Assembly (NCBI RefSeq): GCF_001187505.1
Contig: NZ_CP012150.1
Location: 6,854,048-6,918,047, forward strand
Length of the DNA: 64,000 nt
Reading direction: 5' to 3'
Source of the DNA: Mycolicibacterium goodii
Lineage (GTDB): Bacteria > Actinomycetota > Actinomycetes > Mycobacteriales > Mycobacteriaceae
This document shows positions 1 through 7,967 of this stretch, piece after piece; within the stretch, counting starts at the first letter, position 1, and every line of letters begins with the position of its first letter. The position numbers and the translations under genes are program-made. The notes beneath the pieces were generated by a model, which searched no databases, had not been told where the DNA came from, and saw nothing but the letters and a program-made list of their open reading frames with translations.

Positions 1-1209
1 GTCGATGTAGGAGACGTCCTTGCCGGTGTAGATCGGGTTCATGTCGCGGGTCTGCGGTGACGGCGTGATCCCGCGCTCGTCGAGTTCGGCGCGCACCGCC
101 GCAAAGAACTCACCCGGTAACGCGCACACGAACTTCGGCCACACATAGCGTGAGTTCCAGTCGCGGTGGATCTCGGTGACCCACTTGTTCGGCGGCGTGT
201 AGTCGGTGCCGACCGGCAGCAGCACATTGCGGGTCAGCGCGACACGCTTGAGCTTGGTGAACAGTGTGTAGGTGGCGTCCTCGGCCTCGGCGAGCGTCGC
301 CGAGGAGTCCATCCACCACCCGGCCGAATAGTGCGCGGGCATGTAATGCGTCAGCAGGCCGCGGCCCGACGGCGCGATCCACTCGAACTCGCTGCTGAAC
401 TGCATGCGCTCGGGGTCGCCGTCGTTCTGCATCGGCCCCCACTGGTGGTGTGGGCCGCGGGCCCATGAACTCGACGTCAGCCCTGCATCGGCCGCCATCC
501 CGGGAAACTGCGGGTCGTGGCCGAACACGTCGAGCTGCCACGCCGTTGCGGGCGCCGCCCCGAGGATGTCACGCTGAAACCCCATGCCGTGCACGAAGTT
601 CCGGATCGCGGTCTCGGGGCTGGTGAGGTTGGTGTTTGGTTCGTTGTAGGTGCCGCCCATGATCTCGACGCGCCCTTCGGCGATGAACCGCCTCAGGTCG
701 GCGCGGTCCTCGGGGTGCACGTCCCAGTACGGTTTGAGGTAGTCGACCTCGGCCAGCACGAACTTGTATTCCGGTTCGCGGCGGGCCATTTCGAGATGGG
801 CACGCACCAGGTCGAAGCCGTGGGTCTGCCTGCACTGGCCGGGCGGATCCTCGGTCCACACGCTGGTGTAGGCGGCCTGGGTGTTCCACCACACCGGGTC
901 GTAGTGGAAGTGGCTGATCATGTACATCGTCCAGCCGGGTTCGGCCACGGTGAAATCGAATTCGACGCCGAGGACCCTGGCGCGCCGGTTCTCCCCGGGC
1001 ACCGGCCGGTCGACGTCCACCGGCACCTCGACGATTCCGTCGCGGTCGGTTGTGCCGGGATCGATCGGTACCGATCCGGCGATCCCGTCGCCCTCGACGG
1101 TGATGGTGGTCGGCTTTGTGCAACCGCGGTAGGTCACCGCCACCACCTGTCGCGGCGCGTCGGCCGGTCCGGCGTACCGTTGCGTCGACTCCGCTGAGGT
1201 GACCTGCAT
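1..1209 (-). CDS. GH38 alpha-mannosidase, 3' end outside the window
   Basis: The first 403 codons of a glycoside hydrolase family 38 enzyme, predicted to cleave alpha-mannosides; the C-terminal part lies beyond base 1. Near residue 105 it reads HFHYDPVWWNTQ, whose H-x-D supplies two zinc ligands in GH38, and further on QLDVFGHDPQFPG, where the first Asp is the family's nucleophile and zinc ligand. The ATG start at 1209 has an AGGG eight bases upstream. No signal peptide is visible, so a cytoplasmic role in mannose-containing glycan turnover is inferred. It lies 16 bp downstream of the next gene on the same strand. The M. tuberculosis counterpart by gene order is Rv0648. Family is certain; the natural substrate is not known from sequence. 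Confidence 0.9.
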   Translation of the reverse strand, partial: MQVTSAESTQRYAGPADAPRQVVAVTYRGCTKPTTITVEGDGIAGSVPIDPGTTDRDGIVEVPVDVDRPVPGENRRARVLGVEFDFTVAEPGWTMYMISHFHYDPVWWNTQAAYTSVWTEDPPGQCRQTHGFDLVRAHLEMARREPEYKFVLAEVDYLKPYWDVHPEDRADLRRFIAEGRVEIMGGTYNEPNTNLTSPETAIRNFVHGMGFQRDILGAAPATAWQLDVFGHDPQFPGMAADAGLTSSSWARGPHHQWGPMQNDGDPERMQFSSEFEWIAPSGRGLLTHYMPAHYSAGWWMDSSATLAEAEDATYTLFTKLKRVALTRNVLLPVGTDYTPPNKWVTEIHRDWNSRYVWPKFVCALPGEFFAAVRAELDERGITPSPQTRDMNPIYTGKDVSYID

Positions 1210-1225
1210 CTGAAAACCCTACGGC

Positions 1226-1981
1226 TCATTCCGCGATGTCGACCACCAGCGCGCGGTGGTCGGAGATCGGCAGCCATGGCGCGCTGCACGATTGCACCCG
1301 CAGCGTGTGGTCGTCGGTGAGCACGTGGTCGAGCTGGCGCTCGGGGGCGTCGGCGGGGAAGGTCAGCGCCGACCCGAGGGCCCGCCACCGCGCGGGCCTG
1401 CCCGGTCCCATGTTGAGGTCGCCCATCAGCAGCCGCGGCCCGGGGAAGCCTCTGAGGTCGCGGATCAGGTGCTGTAGTTGGATGCGGTTCCAGCCGGGCA
1501 CGAAGGACAGGTGGGTGTTGGCGACGCTGATCCACCCCAGCGGGGTGTCGATGTGCGCGACGACGGCCGCGCGGGGTTCCTCGTGCACGATCTGCACGCG
1601 CTTGACCGCCGACACGTACATCGGGAACCGCGTCGGGATCCGCGGCAGGCGCACCACCTGCCAGTTCTCCACCGGGAAGCGGGACAGCAGCGCGATCCCG
1701 TAGGCCGCGGTGCCGGGTTGTTCGCGGCCGGTCGCCGCCATCCAGGTGGCGCCCGGTGTGCCGGAGATCGCGGCGACGAACCGGTGGTACACCGCGCCCA
1801 TCGCCTCGGCCGCGACCGCGGTCAGATCGGCCTTGCCGGATCGCGGTTGGTCCAGGTCGACCTCTTGCAGCGCGAGGATGTCGGGGTCCAGCTCGGCGAC
1901 CGCGGCGCCGAGTTTGCCCAGGTCCACACTGCCCTCGTGGACACTGCGTCCGTGCAAGATGTTGAAAGTGGCCATCCGCAT
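1226..1981 (-). CDS. Endonuclease/exonuclease/phosphatase (EEP) family protein
   Basis: A 251-residue EEP-fold metal-dependent hydrolase. The conserved blocks appear in order: FNILHG near the N terminus (Asn), LQEVD (metal-binding Glu), GDLNM in the second half and SDHRALVVDI at the C terminus (Asp-His). These residues define the DNase I/sphingomyelinase/inositol phosphatase superfamily. No signal peptide or membrane segment is seen, so a cytoplasmic phosphodiesterase or phosphatase is likely; the substrate cannot be named. ATG 1981 begins MRMATFN; a longer reading of the same frame only adds low-complexity residues antisense to the divergent neighbour. It is 16 bp upstream of the mannosidase gene, probably co-transcribed. 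Confidence 0.8.
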   Translation of the reverse strand: MRMATFNILHGRSVHEGSVDLGKLGAAVAELDPDILALQEVDLDQPRSGKADLTAVAAEAMGAVYHRFVAAISGTPGATWMAATGREQPGTAAYGIALLSRFPVENWQVVRLPRIPTRFPMYVSAVKRVQIVHEEPRAAVVAHIDTPLGWISVANTHLSFVPGWNRIQLQHLIRDLRGFPGPRLLMGDLNMGPGRPARWRALGSALTFPADAPERQLDHVLTDDHTLRVQSCSAPWLPISDHRALVVDIAE

Positions 1982-2035
1982 GGGTACCTGATACCCATCT
2001 GGACGGACCAGACACGCTGAGAGTCGGGACGGGAC

Positions 2036-2596
2036 GTGGTCGATCACGAGCTCGATCGCAATGAGAGCCTGCGCGATGCGCTGAAACGGGCGGCCGCGGC
2101 GTTCAAGGCACACGGCCCGGATTTCGCCCTGGCCGGCAGCTATGCCCTGTGGGCCTACGGCGCTCCCGAACCCGTTCACGATGTCGACTTCGTCGTCGCC
2201 GAGGCCGACGCCGAGGCCGCCGAGTTGACGTTGCAGAAGGCGGGTTTCCGGGTGGTCCGCACCCCGGAGGACTGGCTGTTCAAGGCCTACACGGCCGACG
2301 ACGCCATGGTCGACGTGCTCTTTCAGCTCAACGGTGTGGCCGTGGATGCGGCGACGCTGGCCACGGTGGAGGTGCTCGACGTGTGCGCGATCCGCATGCC
2401 GGTGTTGACGCCGACGCTGGTGATCACCGAGAAGCTGAGCTCGCTCAACGAACACCACTGCGATTTCGCGTCGCTGTTGCCTGCGACCCGGGCCGTGCGG
2501 GAACGCGTCGACTGGGACGCCGTGCGCACCGCGACCGCGGGCAACGATTTCGCGGTGGCGTTCCTGGTGCTCACCGAACGTCTCGGCATCACCTGA
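2036..2596 (+). CDS. Nucleotidyltransferase-fold protein (AbiEii-like), orphan
   Basis: A 186-residue protein with the minimal nucleotidyltransferase signature: a GS pair (GSYALWAYG, about residues 38-46) followed by HDVDFVV, giving the paired acidic residues D-x-D expected to bind metal. The rest resembles the AbiEii/AbiGii-toxin-like or nucleotidyl transferase families used for small accessory proteins. No partner antitoxin gene is next to it. GTG 2036 is taken as start, 54 bp from the divergent EEP gene. Its 3' end converges with the WYL regulator. Function unknown; transfer of a nucleotide to RNA, protein or a small molecule is the family expectation. Confidence 0.6.
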   Translation: MVDHELDRNESLRDALKRAAAAFKAHGPDFALAGSYALWAYGAPEPVHDVDFVVAEADAEAAELTLQKAGFRVVRTPEDWLFKAYTADDAMVDVLFQLNGVAVDAATLATVEVLDVCAIRMPVLTPTLVITEKLSSLNEHHCDFASLLPATRAVRERVDWDAVRTATAGNDFAVAFLVLTERLGIT

Positions 2597-2639
2597 CGGG
2601 GTCATCTGGCCAGTCACCTGACCGGGTCACACAGCCGGG

Positions 2640-3602
2640 TCACCCGGCCGCGCGACGCAACCGGTCGGCCATCGTTCGGACCGCGTCGATGACCTCCTGC
2701 GGTTCGAGCACCTCGAAGTCGTGGCCGATGGTGGAGAAGTACATCGCCAGCTGTTCGGGGTGCTCGGCACCCGAGGTGACGATGCAGGCGTCGGGCCCAT
2801 CCGGCTCGAACGTCGCCGTTCCCGGCGGGAATCGCTGCGCCACAACGTGTTCCGGCGCGAAGTAGCGTACGCGTGCGACGTAGGGGTATGCCGAGGCGCT
2901 GATCGCGCGGCCGACGTAGGCCGCGGCGTCGGGCGCGGGACGCGGGGTGAAGGTCGAGCCGGCCGCGCGCACGTCGGCCATCCGGTCGAGGCGCAGGCTG
3001 CGCCAGTCGTCGCGGTCACGGTCGTAGGCCATCAGGTACCAGCGCCGTCCGGTGGTGACGAGTTGATAGGGCTCGACCCGTCGCCGGGTGTGGTTGCCGC
3101 GGACATCGGTGTAGTCGGTGGTGACGTGCTCGTGGTCGCGGCAGGCCCGCGCCAGTGTCATCAACACCTCGGGCGCCACCGCGGAATCGGTGGCGTTGGT
3201 CCCGAGGGTCACGGTCGCCTCGTGGATGGCGGCGACCTGCGACCGCAGCCGCGCGGGCATCACCTGGTCGAGCTTGGACAGTGCCCGCAGCGCCGACTCC
3301 CCCACCCCGGCCACGCTGCCGCCCGCCGCCAGTCGCAGGCAGACCGCCATGGCGACGGCCTCGTCGGGGTCGAGTAGCAGCGGCGGCAACGCCATGCCCG
3401 CGCCGAGTTGGTAGCCGCCGCCCTGTCCTCTGCTGGCGTGCACGGGATATCCGAGCTCACGCAGCCGTTCGACGTCGCGGCGGACGCTGCGACCTGTGAC
3501 GCCGAGCCGCTCGGCTAGCTCGGCACCGGTCCAGACGCGGCGGGACTGCAGCAGCCCGAGCAGTTGCACCACCCGGCCGGTGGTGTCGACGGTGCGCGCC
3601 AT
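2640..3602 (-). CDS. WYL-domain (YafY/DeoR-type) transcriptional regulator
   Basis: A 320-residue regulator with an N-terminal helix-turn-helix (about residues 8-60, containing LAERLGVTGRSVRRDVERL) and a WYL domain (about residues 140-230, YQLVTTGRRWYLMAYDRD). WYL regulators sense nucleic acids or small ligands. ATG 3602 starts MARTVDTTG; longer in-frame extension would run into the divergent gene. It faces two DinB-fold genes across a 61-bp gap containing a 5-7-5 inverted repeat, so it probably controls them and itself. Ligand unknown. Confidence 0.85.
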   Translation of the reverse strand: MARTVDTTGRVVQLLGLLQSRRVWTGAELAERLGVTGRSVRRDVERLRELGYPVHASRGQGGGYQLGAGMALPPLLLDPDEAVAMAVCLRLAAGGSVAGVGESALRALSKLDQVMPARLRSQVAAIHEATVTLGTNATDSAVAPEVLMTLARACRDHEHVTTDYTDVRGNHTRRRVEPYQLVTTGRRWYLMAYDRDRDDWRSLRLDRMADVRAAGSTFTPRPAPDAAAYVGRAISASAYPYVARVRYFAPEHVVAQRFPPGTATFEPDGPDACIVTSGAEHPEQLAMYFSTIGHDFEVLEPQEVIDAVRTMADRLRRAAG

Positions 3603-3624
3603 GCGACAAGTCTGCCCCATATTC

Positions 3625-3641
3625 AGGACCGGAACTGTCCT
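3625..3641. promoter_or_regulatory. Candidate operator between WYL regulator and DinB genes
   Basis: AGGAC and GTCCT form a perfect inverted repeat separated by 7 bases. It is centred in the 61-bp intergenic space between divergent genes and overlaps the AT-rich CTATAT that could serve as a -10 for the rightward genes. That the WYL regulator binds it is inferred from position only. Confidence 0.4.
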
Positions 3642-3663
3642 ATATGTCCGCCACGATGGAGCC

Positions 3664-4188
3664 ATGGACATCGACCTGATCGCCGACCAGCTGGATTTCC
3701 ACTGGATCAACCAGCTGCGACCGCGGCTCGACGGCCTGACCGACGACGAGTACTTCTGGCAGCCGGTCCCGAACTGCTGGACGGTCCATGCCGACGGTTC
3801 CATCGACTTCACCTATCCCGCACCGCAACCCGAGCCGTTCACGACGATCGCGTGGCGGCTCGCGCACGTCATCGTCGGCGTCTTCGCCGTGCGCAACCAT
3901 TCGCACTTCGGCGGGCCACCCGCCGACTACCGGACGTGGCCCTATGCCACCGACGCCGGCACCGCGCTCGACCAACTCGACGATGCCTACCGAAATTGGA
4001 TCGCCGGGGTGCGGTCGTTGCGCCAGGATGACCTGACCCGCCCGGTCGGGCCTGCCGAAGGGCCGTGGGCCGAACACCCGATGGGAGAGCTGGTACTGCA
4101 CATCAACCGCGAGGTCATCCACCACGGCGCCGAAATCGCTTGTATCCGTGATCTTTACGTACACACCTTCAACCACGAGGAGAGATAG
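3664..4188 (+). CDS. DinB-fold protein (four-helix metalloenzyme family)
   Basis: A 174-residue protein of the DinB/YfiT superfamily. Visible hallmarks are WRLAHVIVG with a central His, and the C-terminal ELVLHINREVIHHGAEI with two histidines, consistent with the three-His metal site of the fold. The family includes thiol-dependent metalloenzymes such as maleylpyruvate isomerase and mycothiol/bacillithiol transferases; in a mycobacterium a mycothiol-dependent reaction is possible but not shown. ATG 3664 was chosen because the upstream extension of the frame overlaps the divergent regulator. A second DinB gene follows after 4 bp, so the two form an operon. Confidence 0.75.
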   Translation: MDIDLIADQLDFHWINQLRPRLDGLTDDEYFWQPVPNCWTVHADGSIDFTYPAPQPEPFTTIAWRLAHVIVGVFAVRNHSHFGGPPADYRTWPYATDAGTALDQLDDAYRNWIAGVRSLRQDDLTRPVGPAEGPWAEHPMGELVLHINREVIHHGAEIACIRDLYVHTFNHEER

Positions 4189-4192
4189 ACAG

Positions 4193-4804
4193 ATGCCAGG
4201 TATGCCACCACCCGCCGCCGATGAACGACAGACCCTGCTGAACTTCCTGACGTTCCAGCAGAACGCGTTCTTCGCCGCGGCCTACGGCCTCACCGACGAG
4301 CAGGCGCGGTCCACGCCGTCGGTGAGCGCGCTGTCGATCGGCGGCCTCGTCAAGCATGCGGCGGGTGTGCAGAAGGGCTGGACCGACCGCGCCGCGTGCG
4401 CGCCCGACTTCCCGCCGCCGGACCCGCGCCCGGTCGCCGAGCAGATGGCCGAGTACGCCGACCAGTACACGATGCACGACGACGAGACGCTGGCCGATCT
4501 GCTGGACGCCCTCAAACGGCAGAACGCACAGACGCTGAGGGTTTTCGCCGAGCAGGATCTCGACGCGCCCGTGCCGGTGCCGCATCAGGTCCCGTGGTTT
4601 CCCGCCGACGTCGACCACTGGTCGGTGCGTTGGGTGGCCATGCACCTCATCGAGGAACTCAGCAGGCACGCCGGCCATGCCGACATCATCCGCGAGTCGA
4701 TCGACCGGGCCACGATGTACGAGTTGATGGCCGCGGCCGAGGAGTGGCCCGAGACCGACTGGATCAAGCGCTGGCGGCCCAGCACCCCGGCGCCGACGGT
4801 CTAA
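4193..4804 (+). CDS. DinB-fold protein (DUF664-like)
   Basis: A 203-residue second DinB-superfamily protein. It shows the signature IGGLVKHAAGVQKGW near residue 55 (metal His in LVKH) and MHLIEELSRHAGHADIIRE near residue 165 (His-x3-His arrangement), as in mycothiol-dependent DinB enzymes annotated DUF664. GAGGAG lies about 10 bases before ATG 4193. The gene starts 4 bp after the previous DinB gene, and its stop codon overlaps the stop of the convergent TetR gene. Role inferred: thiol-dependent modification or detoxification; substrate unknown. Confidence 0.8.
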   Translation: MPGMPPPAADERQTLLNFLTFQQNAFFAAAYGLTDEQARSTPSVSALSIGGLVKHAAGVQKGWTDRAACAPDFPPPDPRPVAEQMAEYADQYTMHDDETLADLLDALKRQNAQTLRVFAEQDLDAPVPVPHQVPWFPADVDHWSVRWVAMHLIEELSRHAGHADIIRESIDRATMYELMAAAEEWPETDWIKRWRPSTPAPTV

Positions 4805-5400
4805 CGACCCAATACCAGTCGCAACGCGTAGTCGACGACGACGTCGAGATCGTCGCCCAGGTTGCCGGCCAGCCACTGCTGGGCCAGTTCGGCCATGGCG
4901 CCGGTGTACATGGCCGCACCGACCTGGGCGGCGATCGGGTCGGAGCCGGGTTTGAGGCGTCCGCCCTCGCTGAGCACGGCCTCGCGCAGCAGGTCCTGGG
5001 TCGCGCCGCGACGCTCCGCCAGCACCGGGTTGGCCCGCGCGTCGGTGAACAGCACGCGTCCGCGCCGCGGATCGGCCGAACTGAAGCCGAGCACTGCGGC
5101 GATGCCCGCGCGGGTCCTGGCCCGCAGCGAGGTCCCGGCCCTGGCCATCGCGGCTTCGACGTCGGCCGCCAGCAGCGCACTGACTCTGTCGTAGACCGCG
5201 CCGAGCAGGTCGTCGGTGTCGGCGAAGCTCTCGTAGAAGTAGCGGGTGTTCAGGCCGCATTCGCGGCACACCGACCGCACCGACAACGCCGCCTCGCCGC
5301 CGTCGCCGAACAGCCGGAACGCCGCGTCGACCAGCAGTGCGCGGCGCTCGGCGCGGCGGTCGGTCAGCGGCACGCCGGCCCACCGGGTCGGGGTCGTCAT
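4801..5400 (-). CDS. TetR-family transcriptional regulator
   Basis: A 199-residue TetR-like repressor. The N-terminal DNA-binding domain (about residues 15-60) contains VDAAFRLFGDGGEAALSVR and CGLNTRYFYESFADTDDLL, a typical TetR helix-turn-helix with the conserved F/YF motif. The rest is the helical ligand-binding domain. ATG 5400 is preferred; a GTG two codons upstream is possible. It diverges from an MpaB-type oxygenase, and the shared 85-bp spacer holds repeat sequences likely to be its operator. Ligand unknown. Confidence 0.85.
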   Translation of the reverse strand: MTTPTRWAGVPLTDRRAERRALLVDAAFRLFGDGGEAALSVRSVCRECGLNTRYFYESFADTDDLLGAVYDRVSALLAADVEAAMARAGTSLRARTRAGIAAVLGFSSADPRRGRVLFTDARANPVLAERRGATQDLLREAVLSEGGRLKPGSDPIAAQVGAAMYTGAMAELAQQWLAGNLGDDLDVVVDYALRLVLGR

Positions 5401-5415
5401 GCCCACAGCCTATGT

Positions 5416-5464
5416 CTGGTCACACCCGTGCCCAAAATGTACTGTTGGTTACAGCCGTGACCAG
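5416..5464. promoter_or_regulatory. Repeat-bearing control region between TetR and MpaB-type oxygenase
   Basis: Two related 14-base direct repeats, TGGTCACACCCGTG at 5417 and TGGTTACAGCCGTG at 5446, differ at two positions and start 29 bases apart. The outer ends also form an inverted repeat CTGGTCAC (5416-5423) / GTGACCAG (5457-5464). Such spacing suits two TetR dimers. Binding is inferred from position. Confidence 0.45.
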
Positions 5465-5485
5465 ATCTGCATGAGGGAGCATCCG

Positions 5486-6490
5486 GTGTTCATGCCGCAC
5501 GAGTTCGTCGGACAGTGGCTCAACCAGAAGTTCGACAGGGACATCCGCAGGAACTATTTCCGCGGTATGCAGTTCGCCGAACCGAAGGGCGACCCGGGCT
5601 GGTTCGGACCGGGCAGCGCAGTGTGGCACGTGCATTCCCACCTGCACGCGCTGATCTTCGGCCTGCAGTGCGCGGCCTACCTGGAACGGCTGGATCCCTC
5701 CATCTACTGGATGGGCATGCACCACTCCCGCCTGGTGCAGCGCGACGAGAACGGCGTCGCGGTCCCGAAGATCGACCCGGCAGGCGCGGCGGTGCGACTC
5801 GGGCATTCGATCGCGTTCTTCATCGGCACCGCATACGGTTCCACCGAGACCGCCGAACGGCTCGCCAAGACCGTGCGCGCCATGCACCACACCATCAAGG
5901 GCGTGCGTCCCGACGGGGCGGCCTACGACGCCGACGATCCGGACTGGCTGCGCTGGAACTACGCGACGGTGGTGTGGGGCCTCGCGACGGCCCATCAGCT
6001 CTACCACCCACAACCGTTGCGCGGCAAGAAGATCGACAAGTACTACGGCGAGTTCGTGCGCGTCGGACATGCGCTCGGCGGCACCGACCTGCCGACCACC
6101 GAGGCCGAGACCCTGCAGTGCCTCGAGTCCTACCTGCCGCGCCTGGCGCTGACCCACGGCGCGTCGATGGCCACCGGCAGCAACCTGGCGATGCCGCAGG
6201 CCGCCATCGACTGGGCGATCCGCGACACCATGCCCAAGTGGGCGATGGAGTTGATCCAGCACAGGTCGCCGAACATCATCGAGCGCACCGCGCGGCGCAG
6301 CGTGGTGTGGTCGATCATCAACGGTCTGGAGTTCGCGGCGGGCCCGGCACCCGAGTTCAAGGCGGCGCGGGCGCGGGTCGCCGACGGGATCGACCCCGAC
6401 CTGGCGCCGCACACCTGGCCCGGGTACGTGCCCGGCACCGACCCCGTGTTGAGCCGCGACGACATCGAGCAGAGCTTCGCGTCGGTGTGA
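5486..6490 (+). CDS. MpaB/rubber oxygenase-like protein (DUF2236)
   Basis: A 334-residue member of the DUF2236 (ER-bound oxygenase MpaB / latex-clearing-protein-like) family, whose characterised members are heme-dependent oxygenases. The signature HVHSHLHALIFGLQCA near the N terminus and ATVVWGLATAHQLYHPQPL in the middle match the family's conserved His/Arg-rich helices. GTG 5486 was chosen because GAGGGAG sits 6 bases upstream; ATG 5492 or ATG 5471 are alternatives. Its divergent partner is a TetR repressor, so expression is probably ligand-induced. Substrate unknown; lipid or terpenoid oxidation is a guess. Confidence 0.75.
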   Translation: MFMPHEFVGQWLNQKFDRDIRRNYFRGMQFAEPKGDPGWFGPGSAVWHVHSHLHALIFGLQCAAYLERLDPSIYWMGMHHSRLVQRDENGVAVPKIDPAGAAVRLGHSIAFFIGTAYGSTETAERLAKTVRAMHHTIKGVRPDGAAYDADDPDWLRWNYATVVWGLATAHQLYHPQPLRGKKIDKYYGEFVRVGHALGGTDLPTTEAETLQCLESYLPRLALTHGASMATGSNLAMPQAAIDWAIRDTMPKWAMELIQHRSPNIIERTARRSVVWSIINGLEFAAGPAPEFKAARARVADGIDPDLAPHTWPGYVPGTDPVLSRDDIEQSFASV

Positions 6491-6554
6491 GCATCGATGT
6501 GATGCACAGCACACGCATTTTTGGCGGTACCGCGGGTTTTGAGACACTGCAGAC

Positions 6555-7967
6555 ATGAGCACTACGCCGGCGAAAACCAAGCACCGCGAGGTGGCCAAGC
6601 TGGACCGCGTGCCGCTACCGGTCGAGGCCGCGCGCATCGGCGCGACCGGATGGCAGATCACCCGCACCGGGGCCCGGGTCGCGGCCAACATCCTCGGCCG
6701 CGGATCGCTGCAGCACAAGGTCGTCAAGCAGATCCCCAAGACGTTCTCCGATCTGGGGCCCACCTACGTCAAGTTCGGTCAGATCATCGCGTCGAGTCCG
6801 GGCGCCTTCGGTGAGCCGCTGAGCCGCGAGTTCCGCGGCCTGCTGGACCGGGTGCCACCGGCGAACCCGACCGAGGTGCAGAAACTGATCCGCGAGGAAC
6901 TCGGCGACGACCCGCACAAACTGTTCAAGGCGTTCGACGACAAGCCGTTCGCGTCGGCGTCCATCGCGCAGGTGCATTACGCGACGCTGCATACCGGCGA
7001 AGAGGTCGTCGTCAAGATCCAGCGTCCGGGCATCCGGCGGCGCGTGGCGGCCGATCTGCAGATCCTCAAGCGCGGCGCACGTCTGGTCGAACTGGCCAAG
7101 CTGGGCCAGCGGCTGTCCGCGCAGGACGTCGTCGCCGACTTCGCCGACAACCTCGCCGAGGAACTGGACTTCCGGCTCGAGGCCCAGTCGATGGACGCGT
7201 GGGTGTCGCACATGCACGCGTCGCCGCTGGGCGCCAACATCCGCGCCCCCACGGTGTACTGGGATCTGACCAGCGAGCGCGTGCTGACCATGGAGCGCAT
7301 CGCCGGCGTGCGCATCGACGACGTGGCCGCGATCCGCAAGAAGGGTTTCGACGGCACCGAGCTGGTCAAGGCCCTGCTGTTCAGCGTGTTCGAGGGCGGT
7401 CTGCGGCACGGCCTGTTCCACGGCGACCTGCACGCGGGCAACCTCTACGTCGACGACGACGGCAAGATCGTGTTCTTCGACTTCGGCATCATGGGCCGCA
7501 TCGACCCGCGCACCCGCTGGCTGCTGCGCGAACTCGTGCACGCCCTGCTGGTGAAGAAGGACCATGCCGCGGCGGGCAAGATCGTCGTGTTGATGGGCGC
7601 GGTCGGCACGGTCAAGCCCGAGGGTCAGGCCGCCAAGGATCTTGAGGCGTTCGCCACGCCGCTGACCATGAAGTCGCTGGGCGACATGTCCTACGCCGAG
7701 ATCGGCAGGCAGCTCTCGGCGCTGGCCGACGCCTACGACGTCAAGCTGCCGCGCGAACTCGTCCTGATCGGCAAGCAGTTCCTCTACGTCGAGCGCTATA
7801 TGAAGCTGCTCGCCCCCAAGTGGCAGATGATGAGCGACCCGCAGCTGACCGGTTACTTCGCCAACTTCATGGTCGAGGTCAGCCGCGAGCACAAGGAGAT
7901 CGACGACGTCGAGGACATCCCGGCGGCCGGGCCCGCCGGGGCCGCACCGGGCGGGGACAAGAAGTAG
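6555..7967 (+). CDS. ABC1/UbiB (AarF) atypical protein kinase-like ATPase
   Basis: A 470-residue ABC1/UbiB-family protein. KxGQ motif KFGQ at 73-76, alanine-rich loop ASASIAQVH at about 133-141, conserved Lys in VVVKIQRPG near 154, catalytic loop HGDLHAGN at 289-296 and DFG at 309-311 are all present. Family members are ATPases linked to isoprenoid quinone or lipid metabolism. The C terminus is Gly/Ala/Pro-rich. lipG starts at the base following its stop codon, so the two are translationally adjacent. The M. tuberculosis counterpart by gene order is Rv0647c. Confidence 0.9.
   Translation: MSTTPAKTKHREVAKLDRVPLPVEAARIGATGWQITRTGARVAANILGRGSLQHKVVKQIPKTFSDLGPTYVKFGQIIASSPGAFGEPLSREFRGLLDRVPPANPTEVQKLIREELGDDPHKLFKAFDDKPFASASIAQVHYATLHTGEEVVVKIQRPGIRRRVAADLQILKRGARLVELAKLGQRLSAQDVVADFADNLAEELDFRLEAQSMDAWVSHMHASPLGANIRAPTVYWDLTSERVLTMERIAGVRIDDVAAIRKKGFDGTELVKALLFSVFEGGLRHGLFHGDLHAGNLYVDDDGKIVFFDFGIMGRIDPRTRWLLRELVHALLVKKDHAAAGKIVVLMGAVGTVKPEGQAAKDLEAFATPLTMKSLGDMSYAEIGRQLSALADAYDVKLPRELVLIGKQFLYVERYMKLLAPKWQMMSDPQLTGYFANFMVEVSREHKEIDDVEDIPAAGPAGAAPGGDKK

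Noticed and set aside
2597..2639. Repeated GGGTCAC words between the nucleotidyltransferase and WYL genes
   Set aside because: Short and imperfect; no stable stem could be drawn, so no terminator or repeat was called.
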